This document shows positions 27,343 through 35,861 of a stretch of 64,000 bases of DNA, piece after piece. The stretch spans positions 347,537-411,536 of the forward strand of contig JAHZCD010000001.1 of assembly GCA_019423025.1 (NCBI GenBank), given 5' to 3'. Origin of the DNA: Haemophilus sp. (GTDB taxonomy: Bacteria > Pseudomonadota > Gammaproteobacteria > Enterobacterales > Pasteurellaceae). The notes beneath the pieces are model-generated. The model was given only the letters and a program-made list of their open reading frames with translations, had not been told where the DNA came from and searched no databases. Position 1 is the first letter of the stretch. Every line of letters begins with the position of its first letter. Both the position numbers and the translations under genes were made by a program.

Positions 27343-28055
27343 TCTTCTTGATTTAATAAAGGCACCACAAGCGAAGTTTCATATTGAATATGCTTATGTG
27401 TTGCAAGATTTCCCGCGAGTTTGATTTCAATCCCTTTCCCTGCCTTTAACCAGTCAAAACGTAATTGAGAAATCTCAAACTCTTTTTCATCCAATAAATC
27501 TGTCCATCCACCACCGGCGTTACAAGTAGATTGCGTTAAAGCACGCTGACACTCTTCTGAACGACAATCCGCATTTACCGCATTTTTATAAGTTTGTTTG
27601 GTTTCGATCATTTTCTCGTTAAGTTTGTAACCAAATAGCTCCTTTTCGATATTTTTTGCCACATTTTTAACGCCATTTACACAGGTATTTTTTGTGTATT
27701 TTTCACCAATACAACCATTACTATTTAAATCATAAAAAAATAAAACACAGCTATTTGACGGAGCATTGTCTGCTTGAGCAATGGTTATTGCAGTGCCCTT
27801 TTCATCCAATTCAAATAAAGCCAGATTATCTTCAATGAGTTTTTGGTTTGCGGCTCGAAAGCCTACACGACGCAGATCTTTCCCGATGAGTTGAATTGTA
27901 CGTTGTAATTCCGTTTGTAGTTTGAGTTGTAACATTAAACGCTGATTCTGCTGTTGAGTTTGGGCATAAAATTGTGCAACCAATAGCAATAATAAAGCGG
28001 ATAAGCCAAGTGAAATCAACAAACTCACCAATGTTTCGCCTTTTAATGGTTTCAT
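27339..28055 (-). CDS. comO: Competence minor pilin ComO-like (PilW/PulJ type)
   Basis: A protein of about 238 residues with prepilin leader MKPLKG before ETLVSLLISLGLSALLLLL, carrying the conserved Glu. The polar domain contains several Cys residues, probably disulfide-bonded in the periplasm. An upstream ATG at 28064 is possible. The start at 28055 is preferred because it forms an ATGA overlap with the comN stop. It is the second gene of the operon. Confidence 0.75.
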   Translation of the reverse strand: MKPLKGETLVSLLISLGLSALLLLLVAQFYAQTQQQNQRLMLQLKLQTELQRTIQLIGKDLRRVGFRAANQKLIEDNLALFELDEKGTAITIAQADNAPSNSCVLFFYDLNSNGCIGEKYTKNTCVNGVKNVAKNIEKELFGYKLNEKMIETKQTYKNAVNADCRSEECQRALTQSTCNAGGGWTDLLDEKEFEISQLRFDWLKAGKGIEIKLAGNLATHKHIQYETSLVVPLLNQEE

Positions 28056-28570
28056 CTTGTACATGCACTCGCCGCTTGATCAGACTTTAATTTGATACTG
28101 CCAACATTGAAAAAAGAGAACAATGTACGATGCTCTTCAGCCTGTAGCATAAAACAATTTGTTTCCATGGTATTTCTTACCCCATTAAATTTCACCGCCA
28201 CTTCAGACGGATATAATTTAGGGCCTATAAGCATCGTTTTTCCTTCAAAATAAGGATAGTAAAAATGCGCATAAAGGTTTTTAGGACAATTCTGGGGATG
28301 AAAACAATCACAAAAATGATCGTTTTTTACTTGAGCAGTAATACACCAACGTTGATTCGCTCTATCTTGATTAGCCAAAATAAACCAAATCGCTGATGAA
28401 TTTTCTGCCCTCGCTTGAATATTGCGTAAGAAAAAATAAAGCCGTTGTTGCTCTTTTTCGAGAAAATATTGGGGATCGTTTTTCTGCCATTTAGGCAATG
28501 TAAACGCCAACGTTAAGCTTAAAATAAATAATACAATCAAGGTTTCTAATAAAGTTATCCCTTTATACAT
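28052..28570 (-). CDS. comN: Competence minor pilin ComN-like (PulG/GspH type)
   Basis: A 172-residue protein. The frame is open from a GTG at 28594, but the ATG at 28570 follows AAGG and gives a clean prepilin leader (MYKG, cleaved before ITLLETLIVLFILSL). Cys residues occur in pairs (FCDCFHPQNC). It is the first gene of comNOPQ, whose products are needed for the DNA-uptake pilus in Haemophilus. A CRP-S site is centred about 77 bases upstream of the start codon. Confidence 0.8.
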   Translation of the reverse strand: MYKGITLLETLIVLFILSLTLAFTLPKWQKNDPQYFLEKEQQRLYFFLRNIQARAENSSAIWFILANQDRANQRWCITAQVKNDHFCDCFHPQNCPKNLYAHFYYPYFEGKTMLIGPKLYPSEVAVKFNGVRNTMETNCFMLQAEEHRTLFSFFNVGSIKLKSDQAASACTR

Positions 28571-28636
28571 AAAATGCCTTCTTTTTGACCGCACTTTAAA
28601 AGTCCTTTAGAAGAAAGCCAAATTGGCTACTTTATT

Positions 28637-28656
28637 TTTGCGATACTGATCGCAAA
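28637..28656 (-). promoter_or_regulatory. CRP-S (Sxy-dependent competence) site upstream of comN
   Basis: TTTGCGATACTGATCGCAAA, with further flanking T and A bases, matches the competence regulatory element TTTTGCGATCnnGATCGCAAAA closely. The arms are TGCGA/TCGCA rather than the TGTGA/TCACA of ordinary CRP sites, which is the hallmark of Sxy dependence. It also lies about 120 bases from the divergent suhB. Confidence 0.9.
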
Positions 28657-28723
28657 TTTCCTTTAAAAAACGGGAAAAACCGTGAATTAAACATTTTCAA
28701 CTGGCTATTTACTAAAACTCCCT

Positions 28724-28729
28724 TATAAT
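28724..28729 (+). promoter_or_regulatory. -10 element (TATAAT) of the suhB promoter
   Basis: A consensus TATAAT sits 40 bases upstream of the suhB start. The -35 region 17 bp upstream (CTGGCT) is weak. Confidence 0.55.
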
Positions 28730-28769
28730 AGGCGACCTATTTATCTGTTCTTTAAAATCTGGTGGAAAT

Positions 28770-29570
28770 ATGAATCCAATGTTAAATATCGCTATTCGTG
28801 CGGCACGAAGAGCGGGCAACGTGATTGCTAAAAACTATGAGCGCCGTGATGACATCCAAACAAGTAAAAAAGGTATTAATGATTATGTGACCAGCGTCGA
28901 TAAAGCCGCTGAAGCTGAGATCATTGAAATCATTCAAAAATCTTATCCTGATCATACAATTATCAGTGAAGAACGTGGTGCATTAGAAGGCAAAGACAGT
29001 GATATTCAATGGGTGATTGATCCACTAGATGGCACAACCAACTTCGTGAAAGGTTTGCCACATTTCTCTGTTTCTATTGCTATCCGTGTAAAAAACCGTA
29101 CCGAAGTGGGTGTGGTTTACGATCCTATTCGTAATGAATTATTCACTGCAGTGCGTGGTGAAGGCGCAAAATTAAATGAAGTGCGTTTACGTGTAGATAG
29201 CCAAAATGAACTTAACGGGGCGATTTTAGCCACCGGTTTCCCATTCAAACAACCAAGCTTAATGCCAACTCAATTTGCTATCATGAATAACTTAATTGAT
29301 GAAGCTGCAGATTTCCGTCGTACAGGTTCTGCCGCATTAGACCTTTGCTATGTAGCATCCGGTCGCGTTGACGGTTATTTCGAAATGGGCTTAAAACCTT
29401 GGGATTGCGCAGCGGGTGATTTAATCGTGCGTGAAGCAGGCGGTTTAGTGTGTGATTTCAATGCGGGTCATGGCTATTTACGCTCAGGCAACATCGTGGC
29501 TGCACCAGCGCGTATTTTAAAAGAAATGCTAAATAAAATTCAGCCTTGCTTAACGGAACAAGTTAAGTAA
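28770..29570 (+). CDS. suhB: Inositol-1-monophosphatase SuhB
   Basis: A 266-residue Mg2+-dependent phosphatase. In E. coli the protein also joins ribosomal RNA antitermination complexes. Metal-binding motifs are visible: ISEERGALEG, WVIDPLDGTTNF and LKPWDCAAGDLIVREAGG. Length matches E. coli SuhB (267). It is divergent from comN, as is usual beside this competence operon, and convergent with bioB across an uptake-signal terminator. Confidence 0.96.
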   Translation: MNPMLNIAIRAARRAGNVIAKNYERRDDIQTSKKGINDYVTSVDKAAEAEIIEIIQKSYPDHTIISEERGALEGKDSDIQWVIDPLDGTTNFVKGLPHFSVSIAIRVKNRTEVGVVYDPIRNELFTAVRGEGAKLNEVRLRVDSQNELNGAILATGFPFKQPSLMPTQFAIMNNLIDEAADFRRTGSAALDLCYVASGRVDGYFEMGLKPWDCAAGDLIVREAGGLVCDFNAGHGYLRSGNIVAAPARILKEMLNKIQPCLTEQVK

Positions 29571-29578
29571 GTCCCAAT

Positions 29579-29610
29579 AAAAAGTGCGGTGAATTTCACC
29601 GCACTTTTTT
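29579..29610. terminator. Bidirectional uptake-signal terminator between suhB and bioB
   Basis: AAAAGTGCGGTGAA and TTCACCGCACTTTT form a near-perfect stem with a T-run. Confidence 0.85.
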
Positions 29611-29614
29611 ATGA

Positions 29615-30631
29615 CTAATTTCTGTCGAGTGGCTTTCTATTTTCTTCTGTTTCCGGCTCCAGATCCAATTTTGCCATGAGAAGTTGATCGCCATCTTCTT
29701 CTGGGTTACCTGTTACTAACAATTTATCCCCATAGAAAATGGAATTCGCGCCAGCCATAAAGCACATCGCTTGCATTTCTTCACTCATACCTTGACGACC
29801 TGCAGAAAGGCGAACATAACTTTTCGGCATAGTAATACGCGCAACCGCAATAGTGCGAACAAACTCTGTCCAATCTAAATCAGCTGCATCAGCCATTGGT
29901 GTGCCTTCCACTTTCACTAATTGGTTAATTGGCACGGACTCCGGCTGCGGATCAAGATTTGCTAAACTTGCAATAAGGCCTGCTCGCTCTTTACGGGTTT
30001 CATTCATGCCTACAATACCACCACAGCAAACTTTTAAACCGGCATGACGTACTTTTCCTAATGTGCTTAAACGATCATCAAAGCGACGCGTGCCAATGAC
30101 ATTGTGATAATTCTCTGGCGCGGTATCTAGATTGTGATTGTAATAATCCAATCCTGCATCTTTTAACTCTTCCGCCATACCATCTTGTAGTAAGCCAAAA
30201 GTACCGCAAGTTTCTAAGCCAATATCTTTTACCGCACGAATAATCGCCGTGACTTTTTCCATATCTTTAGGCTTAGGACCACGCCATGCCGCGCCCATAC
30301 AAAAACGCCCTGCACCACGTGCTTTAGCAATTTTGGCTTTTTCGACAATTTCATCAATATCCAAGATCTGCTGATTTTGCACGCCAGTTTGATAACGTGC
30401 AGATTGAGGACAATAACCACAATCTTCCGGACAGCCACCCGTTTTAATTGACATCAACGTCGATAACTGTATTGCTCCTGGGTTGAAATGCTCTCGATGC
30501 ACTTGAGCCGCACGATAGACTAATTCTAAAAAAGGTGTCTCAAATAGCGCTTCTACTTTGCAAACAGACCAATACTCCACTGAAGGATGGGGCGTAATAG
30601 ATGAAAGCTGTACTACATTTGTGGTTGTCAT
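29615..30631 (-). CDS. bioB: Biotin synthase
   Basis: A 338-residue radical SAM enzyme that inserts sulfur into dethiobiotin. The radical SAM cysteines are in CPEDCGYCPQS. The second cluster's ligands fall in GRFCMGAAW and LKVCCGGIVG, with the conserved Arg in YVRLSAGR. The rest of the bio cluster is not in the window. It is followed downstream by a terminator and lies just below thiBPQ without an obvious shared promoter. Confidence 0.96.
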   Translation of the reverse strand: MTTTNVVQLSSITPHPSVEYWSVCKVEALFETPFLELVYRAAQVHREHFNPGAIQLSTLMSIKTGGCPEDCGYCPQSARYQTGVQNQQILDIDEIVEKAKIAKARGAGRFCMGAAWRGPKPKDMEKVTAIIRAVKDIGLETCGTFGLLQDGMAEELKDAGLDYYNHNLDTAPENYHNVIGTRRFDDRLSTLGKVRHAGLKVCCGGIVGMNETRKERAGLIASLANLDPQPESVPINQLVKVEGTPMADAADLDWTEFVRTIAVARITMPKSYVRLSAGRQGMSEEMQAMCFMAGANSIFYGDKLLVTGNPEEDGDQLLMAKLDLEPETEENRKPLDRN

Positions 30632-30704
30632 TATATTTTCCTCGTTTAAGCTACTTAGCTTTTATTAAGTTGAGCATATTACTCTGCAATATGATAAAAA
30701 GAGA

Positions 30705-31334
30705 TCAGATCACTTTTCCTTGATGAATTTCAATCACTCGATCAATATGCCGTTCAATTTCTTTGGGTTGATGTGTCACCAATAACATGGTGAGCTTTTT
30801 TTCTTCGCATAATTGATCCATTAAATCCTGCATTTCAATGCGTAATTTAGGATCGAGGGCTGAAAAAGGCTCATCCAATAATAAAATAGGTTTATCTCGT
30901 AGCAAACAGCGTGCCAATGCCACTCTCTGTTTTTGCCCGCCTGAAAGTGCGGTCGGTTTTCTCGTTAAAAAATCCTGTAAATTGACCGCACTTGCGGCTT
31001 GTTCTACAAGCGCTTTTTCTTCTGCATTTAAGGCTAAATTCGGTTTTAAACCTAAAGCGATATTCTCTTCCACAGAAAGATGAGTAAAGAGATTGTTTTC
31101 CTGAAATAGCATGGAAACCGGGCGTTCAAAAGGTGCCGTTTTGGTATGATTTTCGCCATTTAGCCAAATCTCGCCACTATCAGCATATTCAAAGCCGGCA
31201 ATTAAATTCAGCAAGGTACTTTTTCCTGCGCCACTTTCACCAATAATGGCAATTTTTTCCTGGGCTTGAATATGTAAATCAAACACCATCGGCATGGATT
31301 GATAATTGAATACTACATTATCTAATTTAATCAT
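30705..31334 (-). CDS. thiQ: Thiamine ABC transporter, ATP-binding subunit
   Basis: A 209-residue ABC ATPase. Walker A is GESGAGKSTLLNL, the Q-loop SMLFQENNLF, the signature LSGGQKQRVALARCLL and Walker B ILLLDEPFSALD. An upstream ATG at 31355 is in frame. The start at 31334 is chosen because it gives the family N-terminus MIKLDNV and a short overlap with thiP. It is the last gene of thiBPQ, which imports thiamine and its phosphates. Confidence 0.94.
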   Translation of the reverse strand: MIKLDNVVFNYQSMPMVFDLHIQAQEKIAIIGESGAGKSTLLNLIAGFEYADSGEIWLNGENHTKTAPFERPVSMLFQENNLFTHLSVEENIALGLKPNLALNAEEKALVEQAASAVNLQDFLTRKPTALSGGQKQRVALARCLLRDKPILLLDEPFSALDPKLRIEMQDLMDQLCEEKKLTMLLVTHQPKEIERHIDRVIEIHQGKVI

Positions 31335-32931
31335 GTTGTTCTTTCTGCCCTTCAATAAACATAAATAAACCTAAACATAAGCCCAATAAAATCAATGCCG
31401 TCACTGCCGCTTCTTGGCTTCGATATTGCCCGATTTGTTGATAAAGCAAATGAGGCAACGAAGTAAAATCAGGGCTACCAAATAAGGCTATTGCCGTAAA
31501 ATCGCCGAGTGATAAGGTCGTCGCGAGTGCCAAGGCATATTTCAACGGGGCTTTTAGTATCGGATATTCAATTAAACGAAAACGCTGCCAGCCTGTAATA
31601 TTCAGCGATAAACAGAGTTTTTCATAATATTGCATCGATTGATTCATTGGTGTATTAAGAATTTTGATCACAAATGGCAAGGCAGCCAAGGCGTTACAAA
31701 CAGATACTACCACAAACAAATGCCCTGCCGAGAAATCAATATCTTGTAACCAAAGGAATAAGCCGACTGCTAAGACAATCGTCGGAATGGCTAAAATCAT
31801 CATTCCACCTGTTAAAATCAAGTGAGCTAATTTAGGGTGATATAACCATTGCAGTTGACGGGAAAGTAACAATAAGAAGAACCCAAATAATACCGATAAA
31901 ATCCCTGCGGTCGGCGCCATGGTTAATGAATAAGCAAGTGCTTTCCATAATTGTGGGTTTTGCCAATAACCAAATAATTGAGTTGCAGATAAACCTTGGA
32001 AAACGATATTGAATAAGGGACTTAAAATAAATAAGCACACCGAGAATAAGACAAAAACATGTCCAAATTTGACCGCACTTGAAGACGGCAAAACCCATCG
32101 ATAACGTTGCGAAATCTGGGTTTCGGGTTCTTTTGCCCAATATTGTGAAAGCGAAAATAACGCAAAACAAAACGCAAATTGCACTAACGCAAAAAGTGCC
32201 GCTTTGGGTAAATCAAATTCAAAGAAAATGGCTTGGTAAATGGCGACTTCTAGTGTGCTATTTTGTGGCCCGCCACCAAGTGCCAAGACAATCGTAAAAC
32301 TGGTGAAACACAACATAAAAATCAGCACAAAGGCAGACACGATTTGGCTTTTCAAATAAGGCCATTCAATTAAGCGGAAAAATGTGAAACCTTTGATATT
32401 CAATTGTGCCGCAAGTTGATGCTGTTCGGTTGGTACACTTTGCAAAGCCTGCAAACTCATTCTTGCCGCTAAAGGAATATTAAAAAATAAATGGGCAATG
32501 AGAATGCCACTTAAACCATAAATGGAGGGTTTCCACGAAATATCTAAGGTTTGCAGCAGTTGTGTTAGCCAACCGGCTGTGCCATAAATACCAATCAAAC
32601 CGAAAATAGCCAGTAATGCCGGCAAAACAAACGTGAGGGAAAAAATGCGTAAAATGAGCGATTTGCCTTTGAAATCTAAATAGAAAAAAGCACGCGCAAA
32701 TAAAGTTCCAATTACGCTAGAAAGCAAGGCAGATAATAATGCCTGACTGAAACTAAAGGCGATAACTTGATGCAAATAATCGTCTTTTAAGAAATCAGAT
32801 AAGGCATAATCACTTCCAACTGAAAAAACAGCAGAAAGTGAAAATCCATAGAGTAAAACAATGAAAAAAATGACCGCACTTCCGCCCAAATAATGGCGAG
32901 GACGAAAATGCGGATGTTGCAATAAGCTCAT
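31327..32931 (-). CDS. thiP: Thiamine ABC transporter, permease
   Basis: A 534-residue inner-membrane protein with about twelve hydrophobic segments in two homologous halves, each carrying an EAA-type loop (near HQLAAQLNIKGFTFFRLIEWP and CLSLNITGWQRFRLIEYP). This double-domain architecture is typical of ThiP. It overlaps thiQ by 8 bases and starts 5 bases after thiB. Confidence 0.95.
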   Translation of the reverse strand: MSLLQHPHFRPRHYLGGSAVIFFIVLLYGFSLSAVFSVGSDYALSDFLKDDYLHQVIAFSFSQALLSALLSSVIGTLFARAFFYLDFKGKSLILRIFSLTFVLPALLAIFGLIGIYGTAGWLTQLLQTLDISWKPSIYGLSGILIAHLFFNIPLAARMSLQALQSVPTEQHQLAAQLNIKGFTFFRLIEWPYLKSQIVSAFVLIFMLCFTSFTIVLALGGGPQNSTLEVAIYQAIFFEFDLPKAALFALVQFAFCFALFSLSQYWAKEPETQISQRYRWVLPSSSAVKFGHVFVLFSVCLFILSPLFNIVFQGLSATQLFGYWQNPQLWKALAYSLTMAPTAGILSVLFGFFLLLLSRQLQWLYHPKLAHLILTGGMMILAIPTIVLAVGLFLWLQDIDFSAGHLFVVVSVCNALAALPFVIKILNTPMNQSMQYYEKLCLSLNITGWQRFRLIEYPILKAPLKYALALATTLSLGDFTAIALFGSPDFTSLPHLLYQQIGQYRSQEAAVTALILLGLCLGLFMFIEGQKEQHD

Positions 32932-32936
32932 TAATA

Positions 32937-33935
32937 CTACTTAGATAAAGCTTTTTGCCATTGATTGATCCAGCCTTTCAGCTGCTCACTTGTTACCGTT
33001 GTGGTATCTAAAATACGCATTGATTTTGCGCGAGAATTAAGCGCATCAATATGACTTTCGATATTGGTCTCTACCACGGGTAACATCACATTACTTTTAG
33101 CAATATCCGCTTGAGCTTGCGGTGAAAGTAAGAATCCTAAAAACTCATCAGCACAGGCATTATTGCGGTTAGCGACTTTTGCCGCGACTTCAACTTGTAA
33201 TACGCTACCCTCTGCAAATTCCGTTGCCACATAATTGTCTTTTTGTTCAGAAAGAATATGGTAAATCGGTGACGTATTGACGCTTAAAACCAGATCACCT
33301 TCGCCTTTTAAGAAGGCCCCATAAGACTCAGTCCAACCTTTGGTGACCGTGACCGTATGTTTAGAAAGGGTCTTCCAGGCATTTGCGACATCTGCTTCTG
33401 GATAAACTACATTCATCCAAAGTAATAAACCACGTCCAATACTGCTTGTACGTGGATCTTGATATAACACTTTAAGATCTTGACGCTCAACTAATTCTTT
33501 TAAGCTCTTTGGTGGATTAGCCAGTTTATTTTTATCATAAATAAACGCATATTGCGCATAATCAAATGGTAAGAACGTGTGATTTTCCCATTTAATTGGT
33601 AAACGTAACTGGCTTAAATCCACTTTATTTGGCTCAAAAATATTGAGTTTTTGTGCATCCTCAATTTGATAACTATCTAAACCAAGCACGACATCCGCCT
33701 TAATTTTTTTACCTTCTAGACGAACACGGTTAAACAAAGTGCCATTATTGTCAAAAGCTACATAATTCAGTTTACATTGCGGGAATTGTTGTTCAAAAGC
33801 CGCTTTAACTTTTGGTCCTGCACTCCAATCAGCACTAAATGAATCATAAGTATAAACATCTAATGTTTGAGGTGCAGCTTGTGCGAAAGCGGAAGCGGTA
33901 AGAAGTGCGGTTAAAATGGGAAGCGTTTTGTTCAT
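32937..33935 (-). CDS. thiB: Periplasmic thiamine-binding protein
   Basis: A 332-residue solute-binding protein (also called TbpA). The signal peptide is cleaved after about residue 20 (ASAFAQAAPQ). Family blocks include LDVYTYDSFSADWSAGPKVK, the middle FDYAQYAFIYDK, and PRTSSIGRGLLLWM. A strong AAGGAG precedes the start and a TPP riboswitch controls the leader. It is the first gene of thiBPQ. Confidence 0.95.
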   Translation of the reverse strand: MNKTLPILTALLTASAFAQAAPQTLDVYTYDSFSADWSAGPKVKAAFEQQFPQCKLNYVAFDNNGTLFNRVRLEGKKIKADVVLGLDSYQIEDAQKLNIFEPNKVDLSQLRLPIKWENHTFLPFDYAQYAFIYDKNKLANPPKSLKELVERQDLKVLYQDPRTSSIGRGLLLWMNVVYPEADVANAWKTLSKHTVTVTKGWTESYGAFLKGEGDLVLSVNTSPIYHILSEQKDNYVATEFAEGSVLQVEVAAKVANRNNACADEFLGFLLSPQAQADIAKSNVMLPVVETNIESHIDALNSRAKSMRILDTTTVTSEQLKGWINQWQKALSK

Positions 33936-33981
33936 TATGCGTTCTCCTTATTTTTGCATAACGAAACAGCATAATGAGATA

Positions 33982-34059
33982 ATTAGTTTCCTACGCCAGC
34001 ATTATCTGTTTCAGGTTCACGGGTGTTTCTCAGCCATTAATATTGGCACCCCGACTAAG
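33982..34059 (-). ncRNA. TPP riboswitch (THI element) in the thiBPQ leader
   Basis: On the minus strand the conserved core appears in order: GGGGTGCC, GGCTGAGA, ACCCGTGAACCTGA and GATAATGCTGGCGTAGGAA. The closing P1 stem is TTAGT with ACTAA. The aptamer ends about 47 bases before the thiB start. No T-run hairpin lies between, so control of translation start is more likely than attenuation. Confidence 0.95.
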
Positions 34060-34165
34060 TTCGATGTAGTCTAACGTAAGGGAATTTTATCAACAAGTTA
34101 TTTAACTTAAAAATGTTAATCTGATCACATTTTTATAACAGATTTATCATTTTTTAAGCAAAAGA

Positions 34166-34187
34166 AAACCTGCTGAAAAGCAGGTTT
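34166..34187 (-). terminator. grxD terminator
   Basis: AAACCTGCT, a short loop and AGCAGGTTT, followed on the minus strand by a T-rich stretch. Confidence 0.8.
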
Positions 34188-34207
34188 ATCTTGTAATCTA
34201 TCGTCAA

Positions 34208-34534
34208 TTAAGCTTGATGTTTAGCCGCTACTTCGCTTAATAAAGTTTGAAGTTCGCCAGCTTGATACATTTCTAAAATAATATCACAACCACCAATTAA
34301 CTCACCTTCTACCCATAATTGTGGGAAAGTTGGCCAGTTTGCATAAGCCGGCAATTCAGCACGAATATCTGGGTGTTGAAGAATATCAACATAGCCGAAA
34401 GGCACTTTGCAATTCATTAATGCTTCAGATGCACGCGCAGAGAAACCACAAGAAGGTAATTTTGGTGAACCTTTCATGTAAATTAAAATTGGGTTTTCAG
34501 CGATTTGTTTTTTGATTTTGTCTAACGTTTCCAT
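34208..34534 (-). CDS. grxD: Monothiol glutaredoxin GrxD
   Basis: A 108-residue protein that binds and transfers a [2Fe-2S] cluster with glutathione, often with a BolA partner. The monothiol CGFS motif is seen in PSCGFSARA. Glutathione-binding residues lie in YMKGSPKLP, WPTFPQLWV and GGCDIILEM. Length is standard. It is monocistronic, with a terminator downstream. Confidence 0.96.
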   Translation of the reverse strand: METLDKIKKQIAENPILIYMKGSPKLPSCGFSARASEALMNCKVPFGYVDILQHPDIRAELPAYANWPTFPQLWVEGELIGGCDIILEMYQAGELQTLLSEVAAKHQA

Positions 34535-34609
34535 AATGTTCCTTGTTCAAATAAGTCTGAATAGGGTGCTATTCTAGCATAAGATAGAACCTGAGTGAAA
34601 GACTTGGTC

Positions 34610-35410
34610 TTACCAACTTCCACCAGCTCCGCCGCCGCCAAAGCCACCGCCACCAAAGCCACCACCGGAAGAACCTCCGCCACCGAAGCCTCCACCAAAT
34701 CCGCCTCCGAAACCGGAACCGCCACCACGGCGACGAGAAATCGTACTTTGACGAATGATTTTATTCAGTTGATCACGTTGATTCGGGCTAATATAGACTT
34801 CATCTTTGTGATATTGGAATTCACCAAATAATACAATAGCAATAAACGCCAATACCATTAAGAATGGGATGTACTTATCGAACGCATCTTCTTCAACTTG
34901 TGCCGCATCAAACTCGCCTTTACTTGCCGCAATAATTTGGTTTAAGCCGTCATTAATACCTTGCGCATATTGGCCTTGTTTAAATTGTGGCAAAATTGCT
35001 GAACGGATGACTTGCGATAAAAAAGCATCCGGCAATACACCTTCTAAACCTTGTCCAGTTGCGATAAAGACTTTGCGATCATTTTTCGCAATCAACATCA
35101 ACACGCCATTGTTCAGATTTTTACGTCCTATACCCCATTTATCACCTAAAGCAAAGGTATAATCAGCGATTTCATATTCACCGGTTGTAGGAACCAAAAC
35201 AACAGCGATTTGTGAACTCGTTTCTTTACTATAAGCAATCAGTTTATTTTCTAAAATTTGCTTATGTTCTGATGAAAGTGTGTTGGTGTAATCGTTTATG
35301 TAATGGAAAGGATTTGGTGCAGGCGGAAATTCTGCCGCAACAACCATTTGAGCAAAAAAAACAAGGCTAAAAACAACCGCACTTTTCATAAAAGATAAAA
35401 GCTTAGCCAT
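34610..35410 (-). CDS. TPM-domain membrane protein with Gly-rich tail (YgcG-like)
   Basis: A 266-residue protein with an N-terminal signal (FSLVFFAQMVVAAEFP) and a TPM/PF04536 domain at roughly residues 35-160 (DYTNTLSSEHKQILENKL, FALGDKWGIGRKNLNNGVLML). One membrane helix follows (FLMVLAFIAIVLF). The last 40 or so residues are nearly all Gly, Phe and Ser. TPM domains have been linked to photosystem repair and to acid-phosphatase activity in other organisms. Its role in Haemophilus is unknown. It overlaps the preceding TPM gene by 8 bases. Confidence 0.8.
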   Translation of the reverse strand: MAKLLSFMKSAVVFSLVFFAQMVVAAEFPPAPNPFHYINDYTNTLSSEHKQILENKLIAYSKETSSQIAVVLVPTTGEYEIADYTFALGDKWGIGRKNLNNGVLMLIAKNDRKVFIATGQGLEGVLPDAFLSQVIRSAILPQFKQGQYAQGINDGLNQIIAASKGEFDAAQVEEDAFDKYIPFLMVLAFIAIVLFGEFQYHKDEVYISPNQRDQLNKIIRQSTISRRRGGGSGFGGGFGGGFGGGGSSGGGFGGGGFGGGGAGGSW

Positions 35411-35852
35411 TAATAATTACCTCATTAGATAATTCATTCACATCATCAGGCTGAATAGGGAAATGGCGAGATAAAATATCACTGATACGATCAATCGCAT
35501 CGACAATGCCTTGTGTATAAGCTTTTTGTTTAAACTGCTCAATCATTAAATCGCATTGTAACTGCCAATAAGCCACATCAACAAATTGATGAATGCCTTT
35601 ATCACCTACGATTGCACAGAGATGATTTTTATATCCCACATAAATCAACACGGCATTTTGTGCCGCTGTTTTATGCATTTCCAGTTCATCAAACACTTCT
35701 AAAGCACGTTCCATTGCAGACAGTTGTGCTGAAGTCTTTGGTACTTTGCGTTCAATATAAACACGTAACTCAGCTGAACTTAAGCTTTCGAGGCGACTAA
35801 TCGCCGCCTCGATTTGCTTTTTATCTACTGGAATTCTGGAAAAGAATGGCAT
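35403..35852 (-). CDS. Second TPM-domain protein, soluble or C-tail type
   Basis: A 149-residue protein with a TPM-type core (EAAISRLESLSSAELRVYIERKVP, KTAAQNAVLIYVGYKNHLCAIVGDKGIH) but no signal peptide or Gly-rich tail. It forms a three-gene operon with lemA upstream and the YgcG-like gene downstream, with gaps of 9 and -8 bases. The lemA-TPM-TPM arrangement recurs in many bacteria. Biochemical function is unknown. Confidence 0.75.
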   Translation of the reverse strand: MPFFSRIPVDKKQIEAAISRLESLSSAELRVYIERKVPKTSAQLSAMERALEVFDELEMHKTAAQNAVLIYVGYKNHLCAIVGDKGIHQFVDVAYWQLQCDLMIEQFKQKAYTQGIVDAIDRISDILSRHFPIQPDDVNELSNEVIING

Positions 35853-35861
35853 AGATAAACC

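Noticed and set aside
34522..34831. Low-complexity frames opposite the Gly-rich tail of the TPM protein
   Set aside because: They mirror the GGN repeats of the real gene and lack ribosome binding sites.
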